Assembly (NCBI RefSeq): GCF_001424665.1
Contig: NZ_LMQS01000001.1
Span: 497,225 to 561,224 of the forward strand
Source of the DNA: Methylophilus sp. Leaf416
GTDB lineage: Bacteria; Pseudomonadota; Gammaproteobacteria; Burkholderiales; Methylophilaceae
Reading direction: 5' to 3'
DNA length: 64,000 nucleotides
Shown here piece by piece: positions 37,817-47,447 of this stretch (positions are counted from its first letter, which is position 1; every line of letters starts with the position of its first letter). A program made the position numbers and the translations under genes. Under the pieces are notes generated by a model. The model saw only the letters and a list, made by a program, of their open reading frames with translations. It was not told the DNA's origin and made no database searches.

Positions 37817-38313
37817 AAATTGTTATTAGTGTCGGCAATAAGCATCAGTGGATGAATGAATAGCGTATAAATGAATTACACCGATATGAGCTTTAAATGC
37901 TGAAAAAATTCATTTCAAAGCCAGAGTAAGTGTGCGTAAAGTCCTGCCAGAATTTTCGAGTTAGCTATTTTGCTAACCATCATGATGCCTGCAAATGAAA
38001 ATTGCAGTTTAAGCAATTACTTGTGTATAAATATTTCTTTAACAGGTAGTGTTTGGCCTTCCAGCCGTTACAGCTCAAATGGCAAAGGTGGGGCGTAATA
38101 ATATGCCGTAGATTTTTCTCGCATCGCAATGATTGTCATTGCTTTATAACCCGTTTTACTAATCGTCTTAGATGATAAAAGGCACTTGAATTCATTGAGC
38201 TTTTTATTATTTAACGGTGCTATTACCTGGAGTGAATACTGCCAGCGAAAAAAGGCATGTTAATTATTTGTGCGAGAATTCAATAATTACACTCGCGTGT
38301 AACCATTAAAGTT
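37817..38313. other. Gene-free AT-rich stretch with Fur-box-like palindrome
   Basis: These 497 bases between the esterase start and the yacG end contain no supported coding gene on either strand. They must hold the esterase promoter and the end of the pilD-coaE-zapD-yacG message. A 17-base palindrome resembling a Fur box lies at 38126-38142. Confidence 0.5.
38126..38142. promoter_or_regulatory. Fur-box-like palindrome
   Basis: GCAATGA-TTG-TCATTGC is a perfect seven-base inverted repeat with a three-base spacer. Its 13-base core AATGATTGTCATT matches 11 of 13 positions of the Fur core AATGATAATCATT. It is about 310 bases from the nearest gene start (the esterase), so a link to that gene is uncertain. 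Confidence 0.35.
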
Positions 38314-38502
38314 TTATTCAGGCTCGTCAAGATCGGGGGGCGTGGTATCAGGAATCCTGAATTTTTCCGTAGCCCAGTCGCCTAAATCCATCAACTTACA
38401 GCGTTCGCTGCAAAACGGCCTGTATGCATTGGCGGTCGAATACTCTGTCATTTCGCCACAGCCCGGGCAAGCAACCTTGCGTGGCTTTACTGCTGCTTGC
38501 AT
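38314..38502 (-). CDS. yacG: DNA gyrase inhibitor YacG
   Basis: YacG is a small zinc protein that binds GyrB and blocks gyrase from binding DNA. The 62 residues contain the four zinc cysteines in VACPGCGEM and FCSERCKLMDLGDW. The acidic tail PPDLDEPE is typical. The ATG at 38502 overlaps the zapD stop by one base (TGATG); a TTG one codon earlier is less likely. It ends the pilD-coaE-zapD-yacG cluster. Confidence 0.95.
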   Translation of the reverse strand: MQAAVKPRKVACPGCGEMTEYSTANAYRPFCSERCKLMDLGDWATEKFRIPDTTPPDLDEPE

Positions 38503-39275
38503 CAATTGTGTCCTGGCCCAGTAAAATTGCAGATAATCATCTTAAAAGGGATATCTTGCTCGCAAGCCTTAGGCCGTTGCACAAAATCCAGTTTCTGGAA
38601 ACGGATATTGATGGCGTATTTATTGGCACTCACCTCGGGGAAACACTCATCATGGCTAATTTCAATCCGCAATAGTTGTGCAGGTTTGTGCCCTGAAAGT
38701 TGCTGTTGGTAAGCGCCTTTATGCGCCACCAAGGACATGACTTGACCGCTGCCGCGCAGCAATTGCAGGAGCATGCGTATCGCTTCGTACATTGGCATCA
38801 GGCGGCCCAGCCATTGCGCAAAGTCGGTTCTACGACGATCTACACTCAAATACAGCCAATGCCGGTAGGAAGGCAGGTCAAACTCGCAGACACCGCCTGG
38901 AATACCGGCACGCTGTTTCACGCTCATCAACCAGTCATTGTCACGTAACGATTGGCCCAGTTTCTGGTGATCTGATCTTAATAGCGTGGCACACCGGTCC
39001 AGGCTAGCCAGGGTTTCACCAAGGGCATTTTGATCAATATTCGGATTGCCCTGCAAGAATGAAAGCTGGACTTTATGCCTGTCCAGTTCCTGCAATAAAT
39101 CGACTTTTAAATCGCCACGATCAATCAGGTCCAGGATTTGTAACAGCGTTAGCAGCGCCACATGGTGATTCACCTCATGGCCTACTTCAATGTGATGCAG
39201 CATCTTTACAAACAAATCTTCCAGGCGGAGATATGTTCTGATGCGCTCGTTAAATGGAAACTCGTAGCTAGACAC
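38502..39275 (-). CDS. zapD: Cell division protein ZapD
   Basis: ZapD (YacF) binds the C-terminal tail of FtsZ and bundles its filaments at the division site. The 257 residues match the family from SYEFPFNERIRTYLRLEDLF through the helical domain to the C-terminal beta domain (LLRIEISHDECFPEVSANKYAINIRF). Length is normal. It lies between coaE (69 bases upstream) and yacG (one-base overlap), the usual proteobacterial order. Confidence 0.95.
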   Translation of the reverse strand: MSSYEFPFNERIRTYLRLEDLFVKMLHHIEVGHEVNHHVALLTLLQILDLIDRGDLKVDLLQELDRHKVQLSFLQGNPNIDQNALGETLASLDRCATLLRSDHQKLGQSLRDNDWLMSVKQRAGIPGGVCEFDLPSYRHWLYLSVDRRRTDFAQWLGRLMPMYEAIRMLLQLLRGSGQVMSLVAHKGAYQQQLSGHKPAQLLRIEISHDECFPEVSANKYAINIRFQKLDFVQRPKACEQDIPFKMIICNFTGPGHN

Positions 39276-39344
39276 GGCAGCCTTTTCTGTCAGCTGATAC
39301 TTGAAAAGTATGCAATAAAAGCCTGATTATGAAACCCTTTTTAC

Positions 39345-39947
39345 TCAGTGGCAAGTTTTTGAGAAAATTTGATGAAAGTTAAGCACTTTTTCACGTAAAT
39401 TTTCCAGGGTTTGATTGTTTTCAATGACTGAATCTGCAATTTCCAAACGCGCTTCGCGACTGCTCTGCGCGGCGATAATAGCTTCTGCCATGGCTTCGGA
39501 TAGCGCACTACGTTGCATCACTCGCGAGATTTGTATTTGCTCAATGCAATCGATCACCAGCACATGGTCAATCATGCGCCAGTCATCACGGCTTTCGACC
39601 AATAGCGGAATCGCTAATACGACATAAGGCTGTGCAGCATAATGTGCAATCTGCTGTACAGCCTCTTCACGGATGGCAGGATGCATAATGTTATTTAATT
39701 TATCCAGCGCATCTGGTTCTGAAAATACCAGCTCGCGCAATTTGGTACGGTCCAGCTGACCCTCAGCGTCAAACATCGCATCCCCGAAAGCCTGACGCAC
39801 AGCCTGCATGGCTACGCTGTCGGGAGTGCTCATTGCACGGGCGATTTCATCCAGGTCTACCACTGGCACACCCAGTTCAATAAAGGTTTTACACACCTCG
39901 CTTTTGCCACTGCCTATGCCGCCGGTAACGGCCACTACTTTAGTCAT
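39345..39947 (-). CDS. coaE: Dephospho-CoA kinase
   Basis: CoaE phosphorylates dephospho-CoA in the last step of coenzyme A synthesis. The 200 residues begin with the P-loop VAVTGGIGSGKSEVCKTF. The segment VVDLDEIARAM and the lid region RTKLRELVFSEPDALDKLNNIMHP follow. Length is normal. It follows pilD by 27 bases and precedes zapD. Confidence 0.97.
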   Translation of the reverse strand: MTKVVAVTGGIGSGKSEVCKTFIELGVPVVDLDEIARAMSTPDSVAMQAVRQAFGDAMFDAEGQLDRTKLRELVFSEPDALDKLNNIMHPAIREEAVQQIAHYAAQPYVVLAIPLLVESRDDWRMIDHVLVIDCIEQIQISRVMQRSALSEAMAEAIIAAQSSREARLEIADSVIENNQTLENLREKVLNFHQIFSKTCH

Positions 39948-39974
39948 TGATAATATATTCGGGTACGAAGGAAA

Positions 39975-40847
39975 TTAAGGGGCCAGGTAAAAAGAGGCCA
40001 AAGCTTGCCCATAAAACAGTGCGGCTATACCACCCAGAGCCAGAAAAGGACCGAACGGAATGGCAGTCTGGCGGGTTTTACCTTTGAATAAAATAAGCGC
40101 TATGCCAATCACACTACCGACCACTGAGCTGAGCAATATGACCGCTGGCAGTAATTGCCAGCCAAACCAGGCGCCAATAGCAGCCAGCAGTTTAAAGTCA
40201 CCATAGCCCATACCTTCTTTACCAGTCACCAGCTTGAACAACCAATACACAGCCCACAGCACCAGGTAACCTGCCATCGCACCTACAACTGCTGAAGTGA
40301 TGTCGGTGAACCCGTTATTTAAATTCAGCAGCAAGCCCAGCCACAACAATGGCAAAGTGATGTCATCCGGCAATAACTGGGTATCAAAGTCTATAAAAGT
40401 TAATGCGATTAATGCAAAGACGAATATCAGGGCAAATAATGTCAGGTGGCTATAACCATATTGCACTGCCACTGCCAGCGACAGTGCCCCGGACACAGCC
40501 TCTACCAGGGGATACCGCGCTGAAATAGAGGCTTTACAGGCTTTGCAACGCCCGCGTAAAAACAGGTAGCTGACGACAGGGATATTTTCCAGTGCACCTA
40601 TCATGTGTCCGCAATGAGGGCAGGTAGAACGCGGAACTACCAGGTTATATTTAGGCTGCTCGGGTACAGGTTGGCCTTGCAAATCCAGGCAGTTAGCGTG
40701 CCACTCACGCTCCATCATTTTGGGCAGGCGATGTATGACTACGTTAAGGAAACTGCCAACCAGCAAGCCCATCACCAGGCATACACCCTGCAGAAAATGT
40801 GGTTGCGTTCTCAACAAACTTAAAACAGGCTCAAGGATTTCTGTCAT
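39975..40847 (-). CDS. pilD: Type IV prepilin peptidase / N-methyltransferase
   Basis: PilD cleaves the leader of type IV prepilins at the inner membrane and methylates the new N-terminus. The 290 residues have an N-terminal cytoplasmic domain with two CxxC pairs (CPHCGHM and CKACK) that bind zinc. About seven membrane helices follow. The two catalytic aspartates are in FIDFDTQLLPDDITLP and GMGYGDFKLLAAIGAW. Elsewhere pilD often follows pilB and pilC; here those genes are not upstream. It leads the pilD-coaE-zapD-yacG cluster. Confidence 0.96.
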   Translation of the reverse strand: MTEILEPVLSLLRTQPHFLQGVCLVMGLLVGSFLNVVIHRLPKMMEREWHANCLDLQGQPVPEQPKYNLVVPRSTCPHCGHMIGALENIPVVSYLFLRGRCKACKASISARYPLVEAVSGALSLAVAVQYGYSHLTLFALIFVFALIALTFIDFDTQLLPDDITLPLLWLGLLLNLNNGFTDITSAVVGAMAGYLVLWAVYWLFKLVTGKEGMGYGDFKLLAAIGAWFGWQLLPAVILLSSVVGSVIGIALILFKGKTRQTAIPFGPFLALGGIAALFYGQALASFYLAP

Positions 40848-41058
40848 GATACCGATAACACTATTAAGGTTGCTGCATCATCTCATCGTTAATACAAGTA
40901 ATCAAGGCTAAAAGCCTGTGACGCATGGTAAAGCCTGTTAGAAAGCGGAAATTACTGCCTTGAAAACAGGTTCAATGTCACCATTTATGTGTAAGATGAG
41001 AATTGCACTCCAGCCGAGTGACTTCGAATCCGAATCTTATTAGTGAAGGAAGTTGCCT

Positions 41059-41457
41059 ATGTCTGATCAAATCAAATTCACGCCTCCCAGCGAAGTCGAA
41101 CTGGGCCAGGTAGAACATCCTGCCTGGGATGAACCGGTTATCTGCCGTGTTGAAGTCGACCTGCCAGGATGGTTGGCAAACCTGACCGGACAATCACACT
41201 GGGAAGTTTACAGTGAAGAGGAAGAGGAAAATTGCGTCAGCTTCGCCATGCGCGCATCACAAAAACATGGCCTGCATACCATTACCAGTCGTATCGACAA
41301 TGCATTGCAAGCTGAAGTGACGCTTTACCATAATGGTTACGCAGTGGTAGATGTCAATGGCGAATCATTGTTTGATGGCGCGTTGACTAACGCAACCAAT
41401 GAATGCGCAAGACTCAGTTATTACCATGCCAGTGGTGAACCGATAGCGCTAAACTAA
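41059..41457 (+). CDS. Acidic cytoplasmic protein, unknown function
   Basis: The roughly 132-residue protein starts at the ATG at 41059, eight bases after AAGGA; a TTG at 41053 is in frame but less likely. It is acidic, with a run of six Glu/Asp-rich residues (SEEEEEN, about residues 57-63). There is no signal peptide or membrane helix. The second half (LQAEVTLYHNGYAVVDVNGESLFDGALTNATNECARLSYY is the span, near residues 85-125) looks beta-rich. I do not recognise a family. It is a single gene starting divergently from pilD. The good ribosome-binding site and even codon use support a real gene. Confidence 0.7.
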   Translation: MSDQIKFTPPSEVELGQVEHPAWDEPVICRVEVDLPGWLANLTGQSHWEVYSEEEEENCVSFAMRASQKHGLHTITSRIDNALQAEVTLYHNGYAVVDVNGESLFDGALTNATNECARLSYYHASGEPIALN

Positions 41458-41501
41458 CGTAAGAGGTGTGGCATGCATTGAAAAATGCATGCTGCCGGTT
41501 C

Positions 41502-42479
41502 TTATTGTTGGCGGCTGACTGAAAACCTGGCTAAATCCAGCAATGCTTGCTTAGCCGGGCTTGTTTCAAAAATATCTAGTGCTTCACAGGCGAACTGTGC
41601 TTCTTTTTGTGCAACCGAACGCACATAATCAAATGCTTTTACTGCATGCAGGATTTCCAGTACTTGTTCGAGGTGCGTAACCTGCCCTTCCAGTAATGCC
41701 TGTTTTACCAGTTCTGATTGTGCGGTTGGCGCTTGCTGGATCGCATACAGCATCGGCAATGTGACCTTACCCTCTGCCAGATCATTGCCTAGCGTTTTAC
41801 CAAATTTTTCACTATCTCCGGTCAGATCCAGTACATCATCAATCAACTGAAATGCCGTACCTAAATGCATGCCATAGGTTGCCAGCGCTTCTTCGCGTTC
41901 GGGGCTAGCCTGGCATTGCACGGCTCCCAGGCGGGTGGCCGCTTCAAATAACTTGGCTGTTTTAAAATGGATAACTTGCAGGTAATCCTGCTCACTGACG
42001 CCTATATTGCGCACATTGAGCAATTGCAGGACTTCGCCTTCAGAAATAGTATTAGTAGCGTCAGCCAGAATTTCCATCACGCGCATGTTCTGCAGCTTGA
42101 CCATCATCTGGAAAGCACGGGAATACAAGAAATCACCCACCAGTACGCTGGCTGGGTTGCCATACACATGATTGGCGGTGGATTTACCGCGACGTAAGTC
42201 AGAAGCGTCTACTACGTCATCATGCAGCAAAGTCGCCGTGTGAATAAACTCAATGATGACTGCCAGCTGATGATGTGCAGGCGTGACTCGTGTGCCAGCC
42301 AAATCTCCCGACATTAACACCAATGCCGGACGCAGGCGTTTGCCGCCACTATGGATGATATATTCCGAGATTTGATTAATGAGCGGAACTTGCGATGACA
42401 AAGACTGGCGAATAACGACATCCACCTGCTGCATATCGTCTGCAATCCGCGCCAAACAGGCATTTAAAGACACTAACAT
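41502..42479 (-). CDS. ispB: Octaprenyl diphosphate synthase (polyprenyl synthetase)
   Basis: IspB extends farnesyl diphosphate to the long prenyl chain used for ubiquinone. The 325 residues contain the first Asp-rich motif LLHDDVVDASDLRRGKST (about residues 82-99) and the second, QLIDDVLDLTGDSEKFGKT (about 207-225). The lysine-containing SGGKRLRPALVLMSG is near residue 45. Chain length cannot be read with certainty. In betaproteobacteria ispB usually lies close to rplU-rpmA-obgE, which are not seen here. The gene stands alone. Confidence 0.93.
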   Translation of the reverse strand: MLVSLNACLARIADDMQQVDVVIRQSLSSQVPLINQISEYIIHSGGKRLRPALVLMSGDLAGTRVTPAHHQLAVIIEFIHTATLLHDDVVDASDLRRGKSTANHVYGNPASVLVGDFLYSRAFQMMVKLQNMRVMEILADATNTISEGEVLQLLNVRNIGVSEQDYLQVIHFKTAKLFEAATRLGAVQCQASPEREEALATYGMHLGTAFQLIDDVLDLTGDSEKFGKTLGNDLAEGKVTLPMLYAIQQAPTAQSELVKQALLEGQVTHLEQVLEILHAVKAFDYVRSVAQKEAQFACEALDIFETSPAKQALLDLARFSVSRQQ

Positions 42480-42701
42480 ACCAATAAAAAAACAAAGCTA
42501 GAGCATATCATATCTGACACTCCTCTCGCTATGCAGGAATGCTAGTGCAGGCAATACCGATACGCTGAATATTTAGCCCAGTTTGATTGGAAAATTAACG
42601 ATTAAGACTTTTCTTACGTTTGATGCGTTTAAAAATCTAGGGCTACTTTTAAAAGATTTTCTTTTTAATAAGAGAATATAATTGAGATGGAGTGGAAAAG
42701 A

Positions 42702-42734
42702 AAAAAGCCTTGTTTCGTGAGAAACAAGGCTTTT
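42702..42734 (-). terminator. Terminator after tRNA-Arg
   Basis: AAAGCCTTGTTTC-gtga-GAAACAAGGCTTT is a 13-pair stem with A-runs on the left and T-runs on the right, so it could work on both strands. On the minus strand it lies just past tRNA-Arg and is followed by TTTTCTTTTC. Confidence 0.8.
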
Positions 42735-42740
42735 ATTTTT

Positions 42741-42817
42741 TGGCGCGCCCGGAGCGATTCGAACGCCCGACCCTTTGGTTCGTAGCCAAATACTCTATCC
42801 AACTGAGCTACGGGCGC
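42741..42817 (-). tRNA. tRNA-Arg(ACG)
   Basis: The minus strand forms a cloverleaf with acceptor stem GCGCCCG/CGGGCGC and encoded CCA. The anticodon stem TTTGG/CCAAA holds loop CTACGAA, anticodon ACG (read as ICG after deamination). The D-arm GTAGCTCAGTTGGATAGAGT and T-loop TTCGAAT are standard. Confidence 0.97.
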
Positions 42818-42875
42818 CAAGGTGTTACAACGCTGTTGCAACAAGGTCAGCATTATAACACAAGTTTAAATTTTT

Positions 42876-42969
42876 TGGCGGTGAGCGAGGGATTCGAACC
42901 CTCGATACAGGTTTAAGCCCATATGCTTCCTTAGCAGGGAAGTGCCTTCGACCACTCGGCCAGCTCACC
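42876..42969 (-). tRNA. tRNA-Ser(GCT)
   Basis: The minus strand gives a 94-base class II tRNA with acceptor stem GGTGAGC/GCTCACC and encoded CCA. The anticodon loop in CTTCCCTGCTAAGGAAG reads GCT. A long variable arm (ATATGGGCTTAAACCTGTAT) confirms Ser. It lies 58 bases from tRNA-Arg, and both are probably transcribed together. Confidence 0.97.
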
Positions 42970-43087
42970 GTTTTAAACGAGTACTACATTACTGCTCAAC
43001 ACAGTATTGCTACTGCATCGAAGGGCGCCATAGTACGCGAAAACCCTTCGTAAATCAACGCAAAATTAAAGAATGTTTTTAGTCAGA

Positions 43088-44317
43088 TTACGCATCATCC
43101 AAAGCAAAAGCTTTATGCAACACACGCACTGCCAGTTCCATATATTTCTCTTCAATCACCACGGCAATTTTGATTTCACTGGTGGAAATCATCTGGATAT
43201 TGATGCCTTCTTCCGCAAGAGTGCGGAACATCTGGCTGGCGATGCCCACATGTGAACGCATACCAACACCCACTACAGATACTTTAGCAATTTTGTCGTC
43301 GCCACTGATTTCACGTGCCTGGATATGGCCCTGCACTTTGTCACGCAAAATACCCAGCGCTTTGTTCATTTCATTCTTGTGTACGGTAAACGTAAAGTCG
43401 GTGGTGCCATCTGCGCCGACGTTCTGGATGATCATGTCCACATCAATATTGGCATCGGCCACCGGGCCTAAAATCTGGTAAGCGATACCCGGTTTGTCAG
43501 GCACGCCTGCCACAGTCACTTTTGCTTCATCGCGGTTAAATGCAATGCCGGAGATGATTGGATCTTCCATGTTTTCCTCATTTTCTTCAAACGTAATCAA
43601 TGTGCCATCGCCCTCTTCCTCAAAGCTGGAAAGCACACGCAGTTTCACTTTATATTTGCCGGCAAACTCCACTGAGCGAATTTGCAATACTTTGGAACCT
43701 TGAGATGCCAGTTCCAGCATCTCTTCAAAGGTAATTTTTTCAAGGCGGCGCGCTTCTGGCACCACGCGCGGGTCCGTGGTATATACGCCATCGACATCTG
43801 TATAAATCTGACATTCGTCCGCACCCAGGGCCGCAGCCAAGGCGACGCCGGTGGTATCAGAACCACCGCGACCAAGGGTCGTAATATTGCCATTGGCATC
43901 TACACCCTGGAAACCGGCGACGACACAGACATAGCCATCATCAAGGTCTTTTTTCAGGTGATGTTGATCAATATCCAGAATACGGGCTTTGGTATGCGCA
44001 TCATCGGTCAGAATTCTCACCTGTGAACCGGTATAGCTTTTAGCTTTAATGCCCAGCTCCGACAATGCCAGTGCCGTCATGCCTATCGTCACCTGCTCGC
44101 CGGTAGACAACATCACATCGAGTTCACGCGGATCCGGATCCGGCATGATTTCTTTAGCCAGTGCAATCAGACGGTTGGTTTCACCGGACATGGCCGACAC
44201 TACCACTACGACCTGATGACCCATGGCTTTATAACGCGCGACGCGCCTGGCCACATTGCGGATACGCTCAGGATTTGCCACTGAGGTACCACCATATTTT
44301 TGTACTATTAATGCCAT
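43088..44317 (-). CDS. lysC: Aspartate kinase
   Basis: Aspartokinase phosphorylates aspartate, the first step toward lysine, threonine and methionine. The 409 residues start [19 protein letters not shown], with the catalytic KYGGTS. The kinase core includes [20 protein letters not shown]. The C-terminal half has two ACT domains (from about residue 265) for feedback control by lysine and/or threonine. It is a single-function enzyme with no homoserine dehydrogenase part. It follows alaS by 25 bases and is probably in the recA-recX-alaS-lysC unit, as in many proteobacteria. Confidence 0.97.
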   Translation of the reverse strand: MALIVQKYGGTSVANPERIRNVARRVARYKAMGHQVVVVVSAMSGETNRLIALAKEIMPDPDPRELDVMLSTGEQVTIGMTALALSELGIKAKSYTGSQVRILTDDAHTKARILDIDQHHLKKDLDDGYVCVVAGFQGVDANGNITTLGRGGSDTTGVALAAALGADECQIYTDVDGVYTTDPRVVPEARRLEKITFEEMLELASQGSKVLQIRSVEFAGKYKVKLRVLSSFEEEGDGTLITFEENEENMEDPIISGIAFNRDEAKVTVAGVPDKPGIAYQILGPVADANIDVDMIIQNVGADGTTDFTFTVHKNEMNKALGILRDKVQGHIQAREISGDDKIAKVSVVGVGMRSHVGIASQMFRTLAEEGINIQMISTSEIKIAVVIEEKYMELAVRVLHKAFALDDA

Positions 44318-44342
44318 TATTAAGCTCTAATTATCAAATAAA

Positions 44343-46994
44343 TTAATGTAATTTTTGTTTTACCCACTCAGGTACACTACTTAATGCCTGTGGCAGTTTG
44401 CTGGCATCTGTACCGCCCGCCATTGCCATATCTGGCTTACCGCCACCCTTACCACCTACCTGGCCGGCAACATGGTTCACCAGCTCACCAGCTTTAAGCT
44501 TGCCAATCAAATCCGCAGTCACACCTGCAGCCAAACTGACTTTGCCGTCAGACACACTTGCCAGCACAATCACGGCCGATTTGAGTTTGTCTTTCAGTTT
44601 ATCCATGGTTTCACGCAGGGCGTTGGCATCAGCACCTTCCAGAGTCGCTGCCAACAAGTTAACACCATCGACATTCTGCACCTGGTTCACCAGGTCATCG
44701 CCCTGCGCGCTGGCCAATTTCGATTTCAGACGCGCCAGTTCTTTTTCAAGGGACCTGACGTTATCCAGCACCTGGGAAATTTTGGCCGGTAATTCGTGTG
44801 CAGGTGCTTTGAGTTCACCAGCCACCTTATTAATCAGCACTTGCTGCGCTTGCACCAGTTTGAGTGCACCCTCGCCAGTGGTCGCTTCAATACGGCGTAC
44901 GCCCGCAGCAACACCGCTTTCAGATGTGATTTTGAACAGGCCTATATCACCAGTGCGGCTCACGTGTGTCCCACCGCATAATTCTCTTGAAGTCCCGATA
45001 TCCAACACGCGTACTTCATCGCCATACTTTTCCCCAAACAGCATCATGGCACCTGTTTGCTGAGCGGCTTCAATATCCATTAGTTTTGCCAGTGTGTCGG
45101 TATTGGTCAAAATCTCGGCATTGACCAGCGCCTCCACTTTGGCGATTTGTGCATCGGTCACCGGTGAATTGTGCACAAAGTCAAAACGGGTTTTTTCAGT
45201 ATCGACGAGGCTGCCTTTTTGCTGCACATGTTCACCCAGCACTTCACGCAACGCTTTATGCATTAAATGTGTGGCTGAGTGGTTACGCATGGTCGCGTGG
45301 CGTGCTTGCAGGTTGACCTTGGCCGTTAAAGCATCACCCACAGACAGGGTCCCGGTTTTCAGCACCCCGTGGTGGCCGAATACCGCTGCCTGGATTTTCT
45401 GGGTATCTTCCACTTCAAAAATACCATTAGCAGATTTAAGCTCACCACTATCGCCAATCTGGCCGCCGGACTCGGCATAGAAAGGGGTGTCATCCAGCAC
45501 GACTGCGCCAAGGTCGCCTTCATTCAATGATTTAACAGGGCTGCCGTCTTTATACAAGGCTAATACTTTGGCTGGTGTTTCCAGTTTTTCGTAGCCATGA
45601 AAACTGGTGGCCTGGCCTGCATATTCCAGGTTAAGTGCCATTTTGAATTTACCGGCCGCACGTGCCTGGTCTTTCTGGCGTGCCATGGCTGCATCAAAAC
45701 CGGCCGTATCGACAGTAACACCGCGTTCACGGCAAATATCCGCAGTTAAATCCAGCGGAAACCCGAAAGTGTCATGTAGTTTAAACGCCAGATCACCATT
45801 GAATACCGCTGGCTTGGTCGCCAATTCTGTTTCCAGAATCTGCATGCCATTTTCGATTGTTTCAAAGAACCGGTCTTCCTCCTGTTTAAGCACTTGTGTA
45901 ATACGTGCTTGATTACTGATCAATTCAGGATAAGCCTCACCCATTTCCAGCACCAGATCTGCCACCAGCTTATGGAAAAATGCAGCACGACAGCCCAGTT
46001 TGTAGCCATGGCGAATCGCCCGGCGAATGATACGGCGCAGCACATAGCCACGACCTTCATTGCCTGCAATCACACCATCAGCGATCAGGAAAGAACAGGC
46101 GCGAATATGATCAGCCAGCACTTTCAGGCTAGGGCTTTCCAAATCGGCAGTTTTAGTTTCACGTGCCGCGGCTTTAATCAGTGCCTGAAATAAATCGATT
46201 TCGTAGTTGGCATGCACGCCTTGCAATACCGCAGAAATCCGCTCCAGGCCCATACCGGTATCTACCGAAGGTTTAGGTAAAGGATGCATGACGCCCGCTT
46301 CATCACGGTTGAATTGCATGAACACGTTATTCCAGATTTCGATAAAACGGTCACCATCTTCATCGGGGCTGCCTGGTGGGCCTCCAGGAATATGATCGCC
46401 GTGATCATAGAAAATCTCGGTACAGGGGCCGCATGGGCCGGTATCGCCCATCATCCAGAAGTTATCTGAGGCATAACGCGCACCCTTGTTGTCGCCAATG
46501 CGTACAATCTTGTCAGCAGGCACGCCGATTTCCTTGTTCCAGATGTCATAAGCTTCATCATCTTCAGCATAGACCGTCACCATCAGGCGCTCTTTAGGCA
46601 AGGCGTATACTTGAGTCAGTAACTCCCAAGCGAACGTAATTGCGTCGCGCTTGAAATAATCGCCAAAACTAAAGTTACCCAGCATCTCGAAAAATGTATG
46701 GTGACGCGCGGTATAACCCACGTTTTCCAGGTCATTATGCTTGCCACCTGCACGCACACATTTTTGCGAAGAAGCGGCACGGGTGTAAGCGCGTTTATCA
46801 AAACCGAGGAACACATCCTTGAACTGGTTCATACCCGCATTTGTGAACAACAAGGTGGGGTCACCATGTGGCACCAGCGAGCTGGAAGCCACCACCTGAT
46901 GGCCTTTAGAAGCAAAAAAATCCAGGAATGCCTGGCGGATTTGCTTGCTGGAAGGTTTACTTCCGTAACTAACTGTAGTCTTCTGGAATGTCAT
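44343..46994 (-). CDS. alaS: Alanyl-tRNA synthetase
   Basis: AlaRS charges tRNA-Ala and edits Ser and Gly mischarging. The 883 residues comprise the class II core ([31 protein letters not shown]), the helical tRNA-binding part, the editing domain with [11 protein letters not shown] and RELCGGTHV, and the C-Ala domain ending in [15 protein letters not shown]. An extra N-terminal stretch of about 15 residues ([15 protein letters not shown]) precedes the usual start. The start overlaps the end of recX by 26 bases. Confidence 0.98.
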   Translation of the reverse strand: MTFQKTTVSYGSKPSSKQIRQAFLDFFASKGHQVVASSSLVPHGDPTLLFTNAGMNQFKDVFLGFDKRAYTRAASSQKCVRAGGKHNDLENVGYTARHHTFFEMLGNFSFGDYFKRDAITFAWELLTQVYALPKERLMVTVYAEDDEAYDIWNKEIGVPADKIVRIGDNKGARYASDNFWMMGDTGPCGPCTEIFYDHGDHIPGGPPGSPDEDGDRFIEIWNNVFMQFNRDEAGVMHPLPKPSVDTGMGLERISAVLQGVHANYEIDLFQALIKAAARETKTADLESPSLKVLADHIRACSFLIADGVIAGNEGRGYVLRRIIRRAIRHGYKLGCRAAFFHKLVADLVLEMGEAYPELISNQARITQVLKQEEDRFFETIENGMQILETELATKPAVFNGDLAFKLHDTFGFPLDLTADICRERGVTVDTAGFDAAMARQKDQARAAGKFKMALNLEYAGQATSFHGYEKLETPAKVLALYKDGSPVKSLNEGDLGAVVLDDTPFYAESGGQIGDSGELKSANGIFEVEDTQKIQAAVFGHHGVLKTGTLSVGDALTAKVNLQARHATMRNHSATHLMHKALREVLGEHVQQKGSLVDTEKTRFDFVHNSPVTDAQIAKVEALVNAEILTNTDTLAKLMDIEAAQQTGAMMLFGEKYGDEVRVLDIGTSRELCGGTHVSRTGDIGLFKITSESGVAAGVRRIEATTGEGALKLVQAQQVLINKVAGELKAPAHELPAKISQVLDNVRSLEKELARLKSKLASAQGDDLVNQVQNVDGVNLLAATLEGADANALRETMDKLKDKLKSAVIVLASVSDGKVSLAAGVTADLIGKLKAGELVNHVAGQVGGKGGGKPDMAMAGGTDASKLPQALSSVPEWVKQKLH

Positions 46995-47442
46995 CTTCTG
47001 CGTGTCTATTCAAAATTTTCTTGATTACATCAAACGTAAAACCCCGGCTCTGTAAAAAACGGGCTTGTTTAGCCCATTCTTCACGCGTGGTCGGGGACGC
47101 TTTAAACTTTTTGCGCCAGACTTCACTGGCGCGTTCCACTTCATTGACCTGTAATACAGCCACTGCCTCGGCTACCAGAGCATCGTCAACGCCCTTCTCT
47201 CTTAGCTCATTAGCCACACGTGCAGCGCCGAACTTCACCTGACGGGCATGTATCATTTGCTCGGTGTAGCGGGCATCGCTTAACCAGCCGCGCGTCTTGA
47301 AATCAGTAATCAATGCAGGAATATCATCCTCTTCATTGGCATAGGCTTTCAGTTTCTGCGCCAGTTCAGCCTCGGAATATTCCCTTTTACTTAGATATTC
47401 CAGGGCACGCTGACGCAGTGACTTTGCAGGCTGCTCACGCAA
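46969..47442 (-). CDS. recX: Regulatory protein RecX
   Basis: RecX binds RecA filaments and limits their growth and activity. The 157 residues are three-helix repeats typical of the family ([53 protein letters not shown], and [18 protein letters not shown]). The start is TTG at 47442, five bases after the recA stop; no ATG or GTG in frame gives a full-length protein. The weak start and position after recA fit low RecX levels. It overlaps alaS by 26 bases. Confidence 0.95.
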   Translation of the reverse strand: MREQPAKSLRQRALEYLSKREYSEAELAQKLKAYANEEDDIPALITDFKTRGWLSDARYTEQMIHARQVKFGAARVANELREKGVDDALVAEAVAVLQVNEVERASEVWRKKFKASPTTREEWAKQARFLQSRGFTFDVIKKILNRHAEDDIPEDYS

Positions 47443-47447
47443 ATGCT

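Noticed and set aside
44398-45063. Long plus-strand open frame of 221 codons inside alaS
   Set aside because: It is antisense to a fully conserved synthetase gene, has no family resemblance, and its residue mix (Ser, Thr, Pro, Ala) is what a shadow frame gives.
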